Source of the DNA: Synergistaceae bacterium
GTDB taxonomy: Bacteria; Synergistota; Synergistia; Synergistales; Thermovirgaceae
Direction of reading: 5' to 3'
NCBI GenBank assembly: GCA_012729145.1
Contig: JAAYDT010000032.1
Location: forward strand, 1-39,529
DNA: 39,529 bases
In this document: piece after piece, positions 25,726 to 34,071 of the stretch
How the letters are laid out: each line of letters opens with the position of its first letter
Position numbering within the stretch: the stretch's first letter is position 1
Made by a program: the position numbers and the translations under genes
The notes under the pieces: model-generated
Told to the model about the DNA's origin: nothing
Database searches by the model: none
The model's input: only the letters and a program-made list of their open reading frames with translations

Positions 25726-26681
25726 GAGAACTCCTTCTCTCTGCGAAGGGAGTATCGGTCTCTTTCCTGTCGCCAAGGGGCACCACCGAGGCCCTGAAGG
25801 GAGTGGATATGGATGTTCCCACCGGCGGTTGCGTGGCAGTGGTCGGGGAGTCAGGGAGCGGAAAGACAACGCTGCTCAGGGCGTGCCTGGGCCTGGTCCC
25901 AATGTTTGAGGGGTCGGTGACCCTTTTCGACAGGGACCTGTCTTTCTGTGGTAGCAAGGAACTTGTAACGTTACGAAGGCGCTGCGGCTACGTCCCCCAG
26001 GATCCCTTCGGATGCGTCCCACCCACGCTGAATACCCTTGATGCCGCTGCAGAGCCCGTCCGGATAACCGGGAAAGGGAACAGGGAGCAGGCACTGGAAA
26101 AGGCCAGGGAGCTCCTCGCCGAGTTGGGCCTTGACGACCAGGATCTCTGGAAGGAGAGGGTCAGGCTTTCCCTTTCGGGTGGGCAGAGACAGAGGGTCAG
26201 CATAGCCAGGGCCCTCTCGCTCGATCCGGAGCTACTTCTGGCCGACGAACCGGCGAGCATGCAGGATGCGGCCAACAGGGGCGAAGTAATGGAGATCCTC
26301 CGCCGAAGGACCAGGAAGGGGATGGGGCTTCTCATGGCAACCCACGACCTCCCCTTCGCGGCAGCCTTTGCAGACAGGGTTGTGGTCATGTACAAAGGCA
26401 CCGTGGTCGAGACAGGCCCCCCTGACCAGGTGGTCGAAAACCCCCTCCACCCCTACAGCCTTGCCCTTATCTCCGCCATGCCCGGCATTGGGAAGGGGAT
26501 AAGACCCCCCCGGCCTGTGGAGGTGAAAGATCGGTCCTTCGGGGGCTGCCCCTTCGCCCCGATGTGCCCGACAAGGACGGAGCGGTGCAGGCAGGCACCC
26601 TCTTTGACTACGGCCTGGCCTTCGAGGAGTGTTGCCTGCTGGAACGTCGGGAAAGAGTCCCTTGAAAGGTTAGCTAGATAA
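25722..26681 (+). CDS. Peptide ABC transporter ATPase (DppF/OppF type)
   Basis: A 319-residue ATP-binding subunit. Walker A is GESGSGKTT, the Q-loop YVPQDPFG, the signature LSGGQRQRVSIARAL, and the H-loop LLMATHDLPFA. Walker B LLLADEPASMQDAANRGEV departs from the usual DEPTSALD at the D-loop (MQD for ALD). The C-terminal oligopeptide-transporter motif has the cysteine set GGCPFAPMCPTRTERC...ACW, which in relatives can hold an iron-sulfur cluster. ATG overlaps the previous stop (ATGA). Its own stop overlaps the stop of the convergent signalling gene by 8 bases, over a hairpin. Confidence 0.94.
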   Translation: MRELLLSAKGVSVSFLSPRGTTEALKGVDMDVPTGGCVAVVGESGSGKTTLLRACLGLVPMFEGSVTLFDRDLSFCGSKELVTLRRRCGYVPQDPFGCVPPTLNTLDAAAEPVRITGKGNREQALEKARELLAELGLDDQDLWKERVRLSLSGGQRQRVSIARALSLDPELLLADEPASMQDAANRGEVMEILRRRTRKGMGLLMATHDLPFAAAFADRVVVMYKGTVVETGPPDQVVENPLHPYSLALISAMPGIGKGIRPPRPVEVKDRSFGGCPFAPMCPTRTERCRQAPSLTTAWPSRSVACWNVGKESLERLAR

Positions 26682-28857
26682 GGCGGCCATCAAGCTCCAT
26701 GGTCCTATGGAGCTTGATGAAGAGCCCGGCCATGCGGGGATCGAACTGCTTTCCGGCCTGGGAGGCGATCTCCTCGAGAGCCTCCTCGGGGGATAGAGCC
26801 TGCCTGTAGGAACGCCAACCGGTCATAACCTCGTACGCGCACAGCAGGTGAATGATCCTGGAAGGTCGGGGGATATCCTCCCCGGAAAGCCCCCTGGGGT
26901 AGCCCGATCCATCAAAGTGCTCGTGATGGCACAGGATGTCCTCGACAACGGGAGATATCGGGGCGAGGTTCCTGGCAAGGTGGTAACCTCTTTCAGGGTG
27001 TTTACGGACATCCTCCCACTCTTCGGGGTCAAGAGGCCCCTCGCGGTAGAGAACATCCGTCGGTATCGGCATCAGCCCGATGTCGTGGAACTGGGCGAGA
27101 AGGTCAAGGTTTTCGATCTCGTCCTGTCGGAGGGCAAGAAAAGTCCCGAAGGACTCCGCCAGCTTCTTAAGCCTTGAAATATGAGCCCTTCTCCTGGGGT
27201 CGGAGCCCAGGAAGTCCACGATCCGGGAATATATGGCCGAACGGGACCTTTCGCTCCGCATCAGTTTGTCCAGGTACATGTCGTCATCGGCCTTTTTCCT
27301 GACCTGCATGAAATCCTGGGTAACCTCGTCCTTGGCGGCAACACCAAGGGCGATGCTCGGGGGGATCATCCCCTTCGAGGCACGATCACAGGCCTGCCTT
27401 ATGCGGTCACAGATCGACCTTGCCTCCAGGAGGGACGTCCTTGGCAGGAGCATGATGAACTCGTCGCCGCCGCAGCGGGCGATCAGGTCCTCCTGCCTAC
27501 AGCAGGACCGCAGGATCGCCCCGGCCTCAATTATCAACTGGTCGCCCTCCATATGACCGAAGGCATCGTTGATAAGTTTCAGGTTGTCCACGTCGGCCAT
27601 GATAAGGCTGATAGGGAGCTGTCTTGAGGTGTCCAGGCGCCTGAGTTCCTCTTCGAGGAAGGCGTTGTTGTAAAGTCCTGTCAGGGCGTCATGGTAGCCG
27701 AAGTGCCGGATCTTCTCGTCGAGGATCTTTCTCTCGGTTATGTCCTGATATATGGCGTACACCACTTTCTGCCCTCCGGCGACGGGGAATGACACGGCAT
27801 TGATCTGGACATCCACCCGACTTCCGTCCTTTCTAAGCCTGGTCCTTTCGGTCTTGAGGATGGATCCGGCTGCAACGTCCCTGGTCAGCTTTTCGGCGTC
27901 GTCCCGGGCCTCTCCCGGCGCTATGAGATCATCCAGGTTCATCCCGACGCACTCCCAGCTGCTGTATCCGAACAGTTTTTCAAAGGACTCGTTGACCCGC
28001 TGGATGACGCCATCATCGCATACGAGCGCTATGGCCAGGGGGCTGTTCATGAAGAGGTTCTCGAAGTAGATCCTCTCGTTGGCCAGTTCCTGTTCCGACC
28101 TTATCCTCTCGGTTATGTCCCTGTAGATGGCGAGATATTCCCCGGAGGAGTCGAAACGGGATATAGCCGCCCCCCTTATTGACAGGTGGACCTTGCTGCC
28201 GTCCTTGCGAACCCTGACAGCCTCGTGGTCCACTCTCTTCTTATCTCTCAGCTTCTTGATGTTGTCGCGAATATCGGCATCCTTTTCCCCTCTGCCTACG
28301 ACCTCCCAGAGTGAATGCCCCAGGGCTTCCCCCGGGTCCAGTCCAAAGAGATGTTCGAAGGCGGGATTGGTACGAAAGACTACCCCCTCCTCATCGAAGA
28401 GGACTATTCCGTCCGGTGAATCTACCAGCACTCTTTCAAGGAGGGCCCTTTCTCGCCTGAGATCCTTCTCCGCTGCCTTTCGTTCGCTTATGTCCTCGTA
28501 GATGGCGTATACCGCCAGGGTCCTTCCACCCTCCCTGATTGGAACACCCCATATGGAGAGTGGGATCCTGGAACGGTCCTTTCGTGTCCGGACCGCCTCG
28601 ATGAAGATATTCTCTCCGTGGACGACCCTTTTTGTCACGTCCCCAGCTTCAGCGTAGATGTCCCCTTCAAGTGCGACGAGGTCATCAAGCTGGCCCCCCA
28701 CAACCTCGTCCATGGTATAACCAAACATCTTGCAGAAGGAATCGTTCGCACGGATCACTCTACCGTCCGTGAGCTGGATGGCAATACCCAGCGGGGCCTG
28801 ATCAATAAGAGTCTCGTAGAAAGCATCGACGTTAAAAAATCTGTTAACATCCTCCAC
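26674..28857 (-). CDS. PAS-GGDEF-HD-GYP protein, c-di-GMP turnover
   Basis: About 727 residues: three PAS domains, a GGDEF domain (CGGDEF at 463-467, inhibitory site RQED five residues before it), and a C-terminal HD-GYP domain. The cyclase half looks active. The HD-GYP half keeps His559, HD at 591-592 and HHEHFDGSGYP from 644. The usual HDIGK is HDIGL, and the late metal-ligand Asp of the DVxDA motif is Cys673 with Glu676 after it, so hydrolysis may be weak or altered. GTG 28857 is chosen because AAAGGCGG stands before it; the frame is open to 28905. It overlaps the end of the queT-like gene by 14 bases, so it is third in the M20-queT-GGDEF operon. Confidence 0.88.
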   Translation of the reverse strand: MEDVNRFFNVDAFYETLIDQAPLGIAIQLTDGRVIRANDSFCKMFGYTMDEVVGGQLDDLVALEGDIYAEAGDVTKRVVHGENIFIEAVRTRKDRSRIPLSIWGVPIREGGRTLAVYAIYEDISERKAAEKDLRRERALLERVLVDSPDGIVLFDEEGVVFRTNPAFEHLFGLDPGEALGHSLWEVVGRGEKDADIRDNIKKLRDKKRVDHEAVRVRKDGSKVHLSIRGAAISRFDSSGEYLAIYRDITERIRSEQELANERIYFENLFMNSPLAIALVCDDGVIQRVNESFEKLFGYSSWECVGMNLDDLIAPGEARDDAEKLTRDVAAGSILKTERTRLRKDGSRVDVQINAVSFPVAGGQKVVYAIYQDITERKILDEKIRHFGYHDALTGLYNNAFLEEELRRLDTSRQLPISLIMADVDNLKLINDAFGHMEGDQLIIEAGAILRSCCRQEDLIARCGGDEFIMLLPRTSLLEARSICDRIRQACDRASKGMIPPSIALGVAAKDEVTQDFMQVRKKADDDMYLDKLMRSERSRSAIYSRIVDFLGSDPRRRAHISRLKKLAESFGTFLALRQDEIENLDLLAQFHDIGLMPIPTDVLYREGPLDPEEWEDVRKHPERGYHLARNLAPISPVVEDILCHHEHFDGSGYPRGLSGEDIPRPSRIIHLLCAYEVMTGWRSYRQALSPEEALEEIASQAGKQFDPRMAGLFIKLHRTMELDGRLI
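26688..26719. terminator. 13-bp hairpin at the convergent gene overlap
   Basis: CATCAAGCTCCAT pairs perfectly with ATGGAGCTTGATG around a six-base loop. It lies in the last codons of the minus-strand signalling gene, just past the stop of the plus-strand ATPase gene. No T-run follows on either strand, so the termination role is inferred from its position. Confidence 0.5.
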
Positions 28858-29341
28858 GGCGAAACCGCCTTTCGAACAACGAGAGAAGAGGTATCCCCAG
28901 ACCAAAGCACGCGATCATCTGACCTGTACCGACATAGATCATGGTCGGGACTGCAGGAATATCAAGGAGAACGGAAAGATAGCCCCCTACAACGAGGGCG
29001 TTGACGGCAACTGGGGGTACGGCGGCGAGGTACCGGTTGGGCATCCTGGAGGTAAGTATGGCAGCGGTTAGTGTTGCCGCACTTCCGAATACCATGTCGA
29101 TTATACCGAAACCGCCGACAAAATTGGAGATGAGGCAACCCACGAAAAGACCTGGGATCGCCTCGGCCCATATCCACGGAAGGAGCGTCAGGGCTTCGGA
29201 GACCCTAACCTGCATCGGACCGAAGGACAACGGGGCGAAGATCAGGGTCAGGGCCGCATAAACACCGCCAATCAAGGCAGCCCTGACAAGGCGTACCGAG
29301 GGGGTGCCCGCCCCCTCCCTGACGCTTTTGTCGCCGTTCAT
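28844..29341 (-). CDS. queT: QueT family transporter (ECF substrate-binding component)
   Basis: A 165-residue membrane protein with five or six helices. The phrases ALIGGVYAALTLIFAPLSFG, QVRVSEALTLLPWI, AIPGLFVGCLISNFVGG and DMVFGSAATL are the recognised pattern of the QueT family, which takes up queuosine precursors through a shared energy-coupling module. No ECF ATPase or T component is encoded nearby, so a shared module elsewhere would be needed. Start is either ATG 29341 or TTG 29353; AGGGGAG overlaps the end of the M20 gene. It is placed between the M20 peptidase gene and the PAS-GGDEF-HD-GYP gene. Confidence 0.85.
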   Translation of the reverse strand: MNGDKSVREGAGTPSVRLVRAALIGGVYAALTLIFAPLSFGPMQVRVSEALTLLPWIWAEAIPGLFVGCLISNFVGGFGIIDMVFGSAATLTAAILTSRMPNRYLAAVPPVAVNALVVGGYLSVLLDIPAVPTMIYVGTGQMIACFGLGIPLLSLFERRFRRGGC

Positions 29342-29360
29342 GAAAGGATCCAACTCCCCT

Positions 29361-31004
29361 TCAAGGTGTCAACATCGGGTGCGACAGCCCCAGGGACACT
29401 ACCGCCTCGCGCAGCAGGATCGGGAAGACCTCCAGGGAGTAGGAGAGGCAAAGCCTCTCGGTCGGTCTGTGAGGATCCTTCCCTGAGGGACCGAGATTAA
29501 GTACCGGGATATCCAGTCCCATGATCTCCCTTAGAGCAACCCTGTAGACACTCCCCCACCCGGGAGTGTTGGATGCCATGCAGAGCATGTCCATGGCACT
29601 CCCCTGGAAGCCCATGTAGCTGAGGTCGCATATACCGGCAAAGAACTCTCTGGATGACATGGCGATGCCGTGATCCCTGTGTGCCAACTCTATGACGCGT
29701 TCAGCCACTCTCCGCACCCTCAGGTCGCCCGGGTTTTGTCCGTCGTTCCGTCGGTGAGGGTAATAGGGGGGGAGGAAGCCCACAATCACCAACGGCCCCT
29801 CCGGGGGAGCCCACCCCAGCATCTCCGTGACGACCGCCAGTGAACGCTGACGATCGTCCAGGGCCGGGTCCATGGATCTGACCAGTTCCCTTACCCCGGC
29901 CTTTGCTCCGCCTCCCCGAACCAGGTCAGTCCTGGATGCAAACTCCTCGAAGGTCACCACCCGGGGGCGGGGAACATCAGCGGAAAGACCCAGCCTGGAA
30001 GCGCTTTCCCTGATCTGTCCCACCGTTCTTTCACAGGCGTCTTCGGCGACCTGTTTCATCTCCTTCATGATCTCCGCCGGCGTCTTTGCCAGGGTCATGT
30101 AGTTGAAGAAGATCGCCGCCCTGTCGGGGATCGTTACGGAATAGCTGTTACGGATATCCCTGATCGAGAGGCATGCCGGGGGAGGTGCCGTCTCATCCCC
30201 GGCCCTGTCTGCCATCAGGGGGTTGCCCTCGACAAGAAGGGAGATATGGGACGCAAGGAGGGAGGCGCTCAGGCCTTCAAAGTACTGCCCTACGTGAGAC
30301 CCTATACCGGCACAGTAGAAGAAAGGCATTACCTTTCCCACCGCACCCAGGAAGACCACTTCTCCTTCGGCATCGGGTGCGCCCGCGTTGCCAGGCTCTG
30401 TAAGTATGGCCCCGAGATAGTCGAGACCCCTATCCTCTTTGATCTTCAACAGGGCGGGAACAGCCGCCCTCATCCCGGCTGAACCCACTTCTTCGTCGGG
30501 GACGGCCAGGAAGAGAAGGTTGACCCCAAGGCTGGACTGCTCCTGCGCCGCTTCGGAGAGCAGCGCCATTTCAACGGCAAGACCGCACTTCATATCCATG
30601 ACCCCTCGGCCGAAGAGATAGTCGCCCGACTTGAGATCCTCTCCGGCCTCCCCGTCAAGACCTCTCTCCTTCAGAGCGGAAGTGTATTCCAGGGGGGAGA
30701 AGGCAAGGTCCTCCAGAGATCCGAAGTCTTCGGCACCTACCACGTCGTAGTGCCCCGTGAGGACTACCGTACCCTTGACGGTCGGGACTGCCTCCACAAA
30801 GGCCATGACCACCTCCCTGCCAAAGGGATCTCCCGGGACGGGAAGAAGCTGAAGGTTCCCGGGATGGTCACGGAAGTAGGGAAGTTCTCCGAGCCTGGAG
30901 TGAATGAATCTGCCCGCCTCTGCCTCGGCGGGTGTACAGGAGACACTGGGTATCCCGACCAGTTCCATGAGAAGATCAAGAATGTCCTGCCTTGCGTTCT
31001 CCAT
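29361..31004 (-). CDS. M20 family peptidase (RocB-like)
   Basis: A 547-residue zinc-dependent hydrolase of the M20 family, close in plan to RocB (arginine utilisation) proteins. The metal site is visible: TGHYDVVG (His and Asp), RGVMDMKCG with the bridging Asp, and PDEEVGS with the catalytic and ligand Glu. The lid domain and a long C-terminal part with LVIVGFLPPYYPHR and LNLGPSGKDPH are as in RocB. It should be cytosolic and cleave an amide or peptide bond; the substrate is unknown. It is first in a three-gene minus-strand operon, divergent from the Fsr-like MFS gene. Confidence 0.9.
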   Translation of the reverse strand: MENARQDILDLLMELVGIPSVSCTPAEAEAGRFIHSRLGELPYFRDHPGNLQLLPVPGDPFGREVVMAFVEAVPTVKGTVVLTGHYDVVGAEDFGSLEDLAFSPLEYTSALKERGLDGEAGEDLKSGDYLFGRGVMDMKCGLAVEMALLSEAAQEQSSLGVNLLFLAVPDEEVGSAGMRAAVPALLKIKEDRGLDYLGAILTEPGNAGAPDAEGEVVFLGAVGKVMPFFYCAGIGSHVGQYFEGLSASLLASHISLLVEGNPLMADRAGDETAPPPACLSIRDIRNSYSVTIPDRAAIFFNYMTLAKTPAEIMKEMKQVAEDACERTVGQIRESASRLGLSADVPRPRVVTFEEFASRTDLVRGGGAKAGVRELVRSMDPALDDRQRSLAVVTEMLGWAPPEGPLVIVGFLPPYYPHRRNDGQNPGDLRVRRVAERVIELAHRDHGIAMSSREFFAGICDLSYMGFQGSAMDMLCMASNTPGWGSVYRVALREIMGLDIPVLNLGPSGKDPHRPTERLCLSYSLEVFPILLREAVVSLGLSHPMLTP

Positions 31005-31045
31005 TGCCGAACCTCGCTCCCATCGAAGAGGAAAAAGTCAGCTCA

Positions 31046-31054
31046 ATAATACCA
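31046..31054 (-). promoter_or_regulatory. Extended -10 promoter of the M20-queT-GGDEF operon
   Basis: On the minus strand TGG followed by TATTAT, about 42 bases before the M20 ATG. No -35 box is evident. Confidence 0.5.
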
Positions 31055-31085
31055 CCCTGAAGGAAGGTGATATGCATGTATGCAG

Positions 31086-31094
31086 TGATACAAT
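31086..31094 (+). promoter_or_regulatory. Extended -10 promoter of the Fsr-like MFS gene
   Basis: TGA followed by TACAAT in the context AGTGATACAATT, the same 12 bases as before cca. The MFS ATG is about 40 bases downstream. Confidence 0.5.
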
Positions 31095-31133
31095 TGGAGC
31101 CGTCAGTCATGCTCCTGAAAGGAAGTCCCGATC

Positions 31134-32318
31134 ATGAAAATGCGCCTGGAACGACCCTCTTTCAATATCAAGCTCCTTATACTGGCGTTGACCCATTTTC
31201 TTAACGATATCCATGGGACCTTTCTACCTACCTTCATACCAGTGATAGTCAGCCGCCTGGGGATCTCCTATGCCCAGGCAGGGCTTCTGAAATCCCTGTC
31301 AGGGATCATCCACATGATCGTTCAGCCCATGGCAGGTTATGTTTCGGACCTCTTTTCACGCCCCTATGCGATAATCGTAGGACCACTTATGACCGCCCTT
31401 GGAGCTGCCCTCCTGCCCCTGGGACCGACCTACGGGATCACTTTCATCATAGTGGGACTCTGGGCCTTCGGGAGCGCCGTATACCACCCCCTGGGACACG
31501 GGAGCGTGGGTTACGTCGGTAATCCTGGGAAGCTGGCATTTTACCTTGCCGTATTCTCCGTGGGAGGGATCCTCGGATCGACCCTCAGCCCACTTTACGC
31601 GATTTTTTTGGCAAAGGTTTTCGGGTTCGGACCACTGATGCCAGTCGCAGCTATGGTCCCTGTCTCCATAGGGGCCTTGCTGGTGATCCGTTACATCCCT
31701 ACGCTCAAGGCTGAGGGTTCCGAGGGCACACCCTCCCCCATGGGATTTTTAAGATCCTTCAGCAAGACCTTCAGGGTGATATTCCCTGTCTGGATCGTTT
31801 GCGTCTGCAGGGATACCGCAGTCGAGGGGATCCGGTTCTTTCTCCCCCTCTTCATAGCCTCCCGGGGGGGAAGCATTGTCAATATCGGCACTATCCTTTT
31901 TCTGATCAACACCGTCGGGACTTTTTCACCCATGCTTGGAGGCCCCATCGCCGACAGGTTCGGGCGCAGAAAAGTCATTGAGATCACCATGGCCCTCTCG
32001 CCTTTCTTCCTGGTCCCAGCAGCCCTTACCAGCGGGTTCCTGTCGATCTCCCTCTACATGATAGGGAATGCCCTTCTCCAGGGGATCCTTCCCGTCACCG
32101 GGGCCGCCGCCCAGGAGATGGCCCCGGGGGCTAGGAGTACTGCCGCATCCATGGTCACGGGACTCTCCTTCGGACTGGCTGGTCTTCTTCTCGCCCCCAT
32201 TGGAGCGTTGGCGGACCGCACCAGTCTCACCGCAGTCCTAATAATTATCGGGGCCCTCCCCCTTCTCCCTATGCCAGTATTCTGGATGGCTTGGAAGCAG
32301 GAAAGTCGTAACACGTGA
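31134..32318 (+). CDS. MFS transporter, Fsr (fosmidomycin resistance)-like
   Basis: A 394-residue major facilitator. The N-terminus ALTHFLNDIHGTFLPTFIPV and the helix-4 region GSAVYHPLGHGSVGYVG are characteristic of the Fsr group. Motif A of the second half reads GGPIADRFGRRKVIEI. Related proteins export fosmidomycin or other small anions; the true substrate is unknown. AAAGGAAG precedes the ATG. The stop codon TGA is the first part of a TGACTCGAAAG word shared with 20350-20360, so the repeat DNA begins at the gene end. Confidence 0.85.
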   Translation: MKMRLERPSFNIKLLILALTHFLNDIHGTFLPTFIPVIVSRLGISYAQAGLLKSLSGIIHMIVQPMAGYVSDLFSRPYAIIVGPLMTALGAALLPLGPTYGITFIIVGLWAFGSAVYHPLGHGSVGYVGNPGKLAFYLAVFSVGGILGSTLSPLYAIFLAKVFGFGPLMPVAAMVPVSIGALLVIRYIPTLKAEGSEGTPSPMGFLRSFSKTFRVIFPVWIVCVCRDTAVEGIRFFLPLFIASRGGSIVNIGTILFLINTVGTFSPMLGGPIADRFGRRKVIEITMALSPFFLVPAALTSGFLSISLYMIGNALLQGILPVTGAAAQEMAPGARSTAASMVTGLSFGLAGLLLAPIGALADRTSLTAVLIIIGALPLLPMPVFWMAWKQESRNT

Positions 32319-32729
32319 CTCGAAAGGACAAAATTAAAATCAATTTTTTATCTGCGTCCTAACCTGCGTTGGCAGTGCTCGAACCTGGTCAGAGCGAAGC
32401 CTACCTTTCAGCTTGCCTGAAGGACCCGGCCCCGGCATAGCCCCGACAAGGTCCCGAGGTGAATTAACGAGGAAGGTGCTTTAACGAGGGGAATAGATAT
32501 GCAGCCGTTACGGCATACGACCTTGTCTGTGGTGAAGATCTGGGATCTAAAGGAACCAGGTCGTGGTTCCTCGTCGTTTCCCTCCTCGGAATGACAAACC
32601 CTTGCATTTTCCGTTCACTGTTTCACTCTTGATCCTGCAAGTCACGAGTTAAGCTTTTGCCCTTCCTGATGTCTGCCTCCTTTTTTTATCATATCTCCAA
32701 CCCCAAGGTAGCGGTTTACTAGGATAGTA
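32311..32729. repeat. Gene-free region with dispersed-repeat-like DNA
   Basis: Between the Fsr-like stop and the promoter of the next gene I see no gene. It starts with the TGACTCGAAAG word shared with 20350. A weak all-A/T hairpin (AAAATT 32330-32335, AATTTT 32342-32347 in a T6 run) could end the MFS transcript. GGAACCA / TGGTTCC forms a 7-bp hairpin at 32552-32570. CCCTCCTCGGAATGAC at 32580-32595 is, on the minus strand, the GTCATTCCGAGGA word seen in bacterial intergenic repeats. GTTCACTGTTTCAC and TCACGAGTT at 32613-32650 echo the words near 20341 and 21000. No tRNA, SRP RNA or RNase P pattern was found. Confidence 0.6.
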
Positions 32730-32738
32730 TGTTATACT
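32730..32738 (+). promoter_or_regulatory. Extended -10 promoter of the small hypothetical gene
   Basis: TGT followed by TATACT, about 33 bases before the GTG at 32772. No -35 box is evident. Confidence 0.5.
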
Positions 32739-32771
32739 CCCTCCTGAGAGCGATCAAGGGGGGCGGGGAAG

Positions 32772-33113
32772 GTGCTGAAGCTTGAGGTCGAACACTATAT
32801 CCAGCTCGGAGAAAAGGTGAGGGAGCGGGCTGCCGAACTGTGCAGAATGTACCTGAAGGTCTACTTTGACTGCGAGGATTGCGAGGTGCTTGTAACCAAC
32901 GTCGAGGTAGGGCACAGCGGAAGGTTCCGTATCATGTTCACCGAATCGGAGATGGAGGATATCCTCTACCTCCCCCCTGAATACTTCTGGCTCACCGACG
33001 ACGAGGTAGCCCTCAGGATGAAGATCGACCGGGAGATCCGGGAAGGTCAGCTGGAAGAACGAAGAAGGTTACGGACTTGCCAGGAGGCGAAGCCGCCCGT
33101 CAATCCTGCGTGA
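32772..33113 (+). CDS. Small hypothetical protein
   Basis: A 113-residue soluble protein I do not recognise. It has an alpha-helical start (LEVEHYIQLGEKVRERAAEL), a Cys-rich acidic patch FDCEDCEV, a central strand region ending SGRFRIMFTESEME, and a highly charged helical C-terminus. Two cysteines spaced CxxC-like (CEDC) and a further Cys near each end could bind metal, but no known fold is evident. The start is GTG 32772 with AAGGGGGG nine bases upstream. Its 3' end overlaps the end of the convergent PAS-GGEEF gene by 14 bases. Confidence 0.65.
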   Translation: MLKLEVEHYIQLGEKVRERAAELCRMYLKVYFDCEDCEVLVTNVEVGHSGRFRIMFTESEMEDILYLPPEYFWLTDDEVALRMKIDREIREGQLEERRRLRTCQEAKPPVNPA

Positions 33114-34071
33114 CCACCCTGTTCCGTCCCAAAGCCTTGGCCCTGTACATGGCCTTGTCGGCCCTTCCGATGAGGTCGTCTGAACTTCCCCCTGCAATGG
33201 AAACGGCCACCCCGAAGCTTGCTGTCACCCTGACTGGAGGATCGCCTGTCTCGGCCTCTTCCACGGTCGTTCGCACCCTCTCCGCGACGGATTCGGCTTC
33301 ATGGATTTCCGTGCGGGGAAGGACGATAAGGAACTCCTCCCCCCCGTACCTTCCACAGAGATCCCTCTCCCTGACCTGCCCCGAGAGGATCTTTCCGAAA
33401 GCTGAGAGGACCTCGTCGCCAGTACTGTGTCCCAGACTGTCGTTGACCTTCTTGAAGTGATCTATATCAGCCATTACCAGGGAAAGGGGCAACTCGTCCT
33501 CCTTCTCGATCTTTTCCGCGAGAAACTCAAGCAGGGCCCTCCTGTTGGCGATTCCTGTCAAGTGGTCGGTGTTAAGAAGCCGGTTAATTGTCGCGTTGGC
33601 CCTCTCAAGCTCCACGTTCTTCCTGGTGAGCTCCCTCGAAAGGGAGGCTAGCTCGTTGTTGAGGTCCGTCATCCTGATAATGATCTCGCTGTCGGACATT
33701 CTCCTGGTCTCTCCGATCAGGACAACGGTCCCTCCACAGCGGGAAAAGAAACAGGCCATGGTGTAGACTGCCGAAGAGGAGTGGCGGAAGTTGAGGGTCT
33801 CCTTCCGGAACGGGCATTGAGGACTTTCAGGGGGCGATTTTTTTGTGAGAGTTTCGAAAACTCCTTTCAAACGGTCCCTGTTCTCAGGCAGGATGAAGTC
33901 GAATATGTTCCTTCCCATGGAGAAGCCTCCGGGAAGCCCGAAGATCCTCTCCATCCCCCCGTTGGAGCTGACGATCAGCCCCTGCGGGTCGAGGGTCAAC
34001 AGTATGGTCCTGCTCTCGGATCCGAAAAACTTCTTGATCACCTTTTCGACTGAAGGGTCAGATCTGTCCAC
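33100..34071 (-). CDS. PAS-GGEEF diguanylate cyclase, partner of the B12 sensor
   Basis: A 323-residue soluble protein: one PAS-like domain (about 18-135), a helical linker likely to be a coiled coil (NNELASLSRELTRKNVELE), and a GGDEF domain with active variant GGEEF at 243-247. The inhibitory site RERD is five residues before it, and ADIDHFKKVND is intact. The start is GTG 34071 with AGGAGG just upstream; the frame reaches 34191 only through the neighbouring gene. It overlaps the end of the B12-binding gene by 14 bases, so the two are translated together and the cyclase is the probable output of that sensor. Confidence 0.9.
   Translation of the reverse strand: MDRSDPSVEKVIKKFFGSESRTILLTLDPQGLIVSSNGGMERIFGLPGGFSMGRNIFDFILPENRDRLKGVFETLTKKSPPESPQCPFRKETLNFRHSSSAVYTMACFFSRCGGTVVLIGETRRMSDSEIIIRMTDLNNELASLSRELTRKNVELERANATINRLLNTDHLTGIANRRALLEFLAEKIEKEDELPLSLVMADIDHFKKVNDSLGHSTGDEVLSAFGKILSGQVRERDLCGRYGGEEFLIVLPRTEIHEAESVAERVRTTVEEAETGDPPVRVTASFGVAVSIAGGSSDDLIGRADKAMYRAKALGRNRVVTQD

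Noticed and set aside
32380-32470. Possible SRP RNA-like string GGTCAGAGCGAAGC
   Set aside because: The conserved GGAAGCAG tetraloop arrangement and pairing stem are missing.
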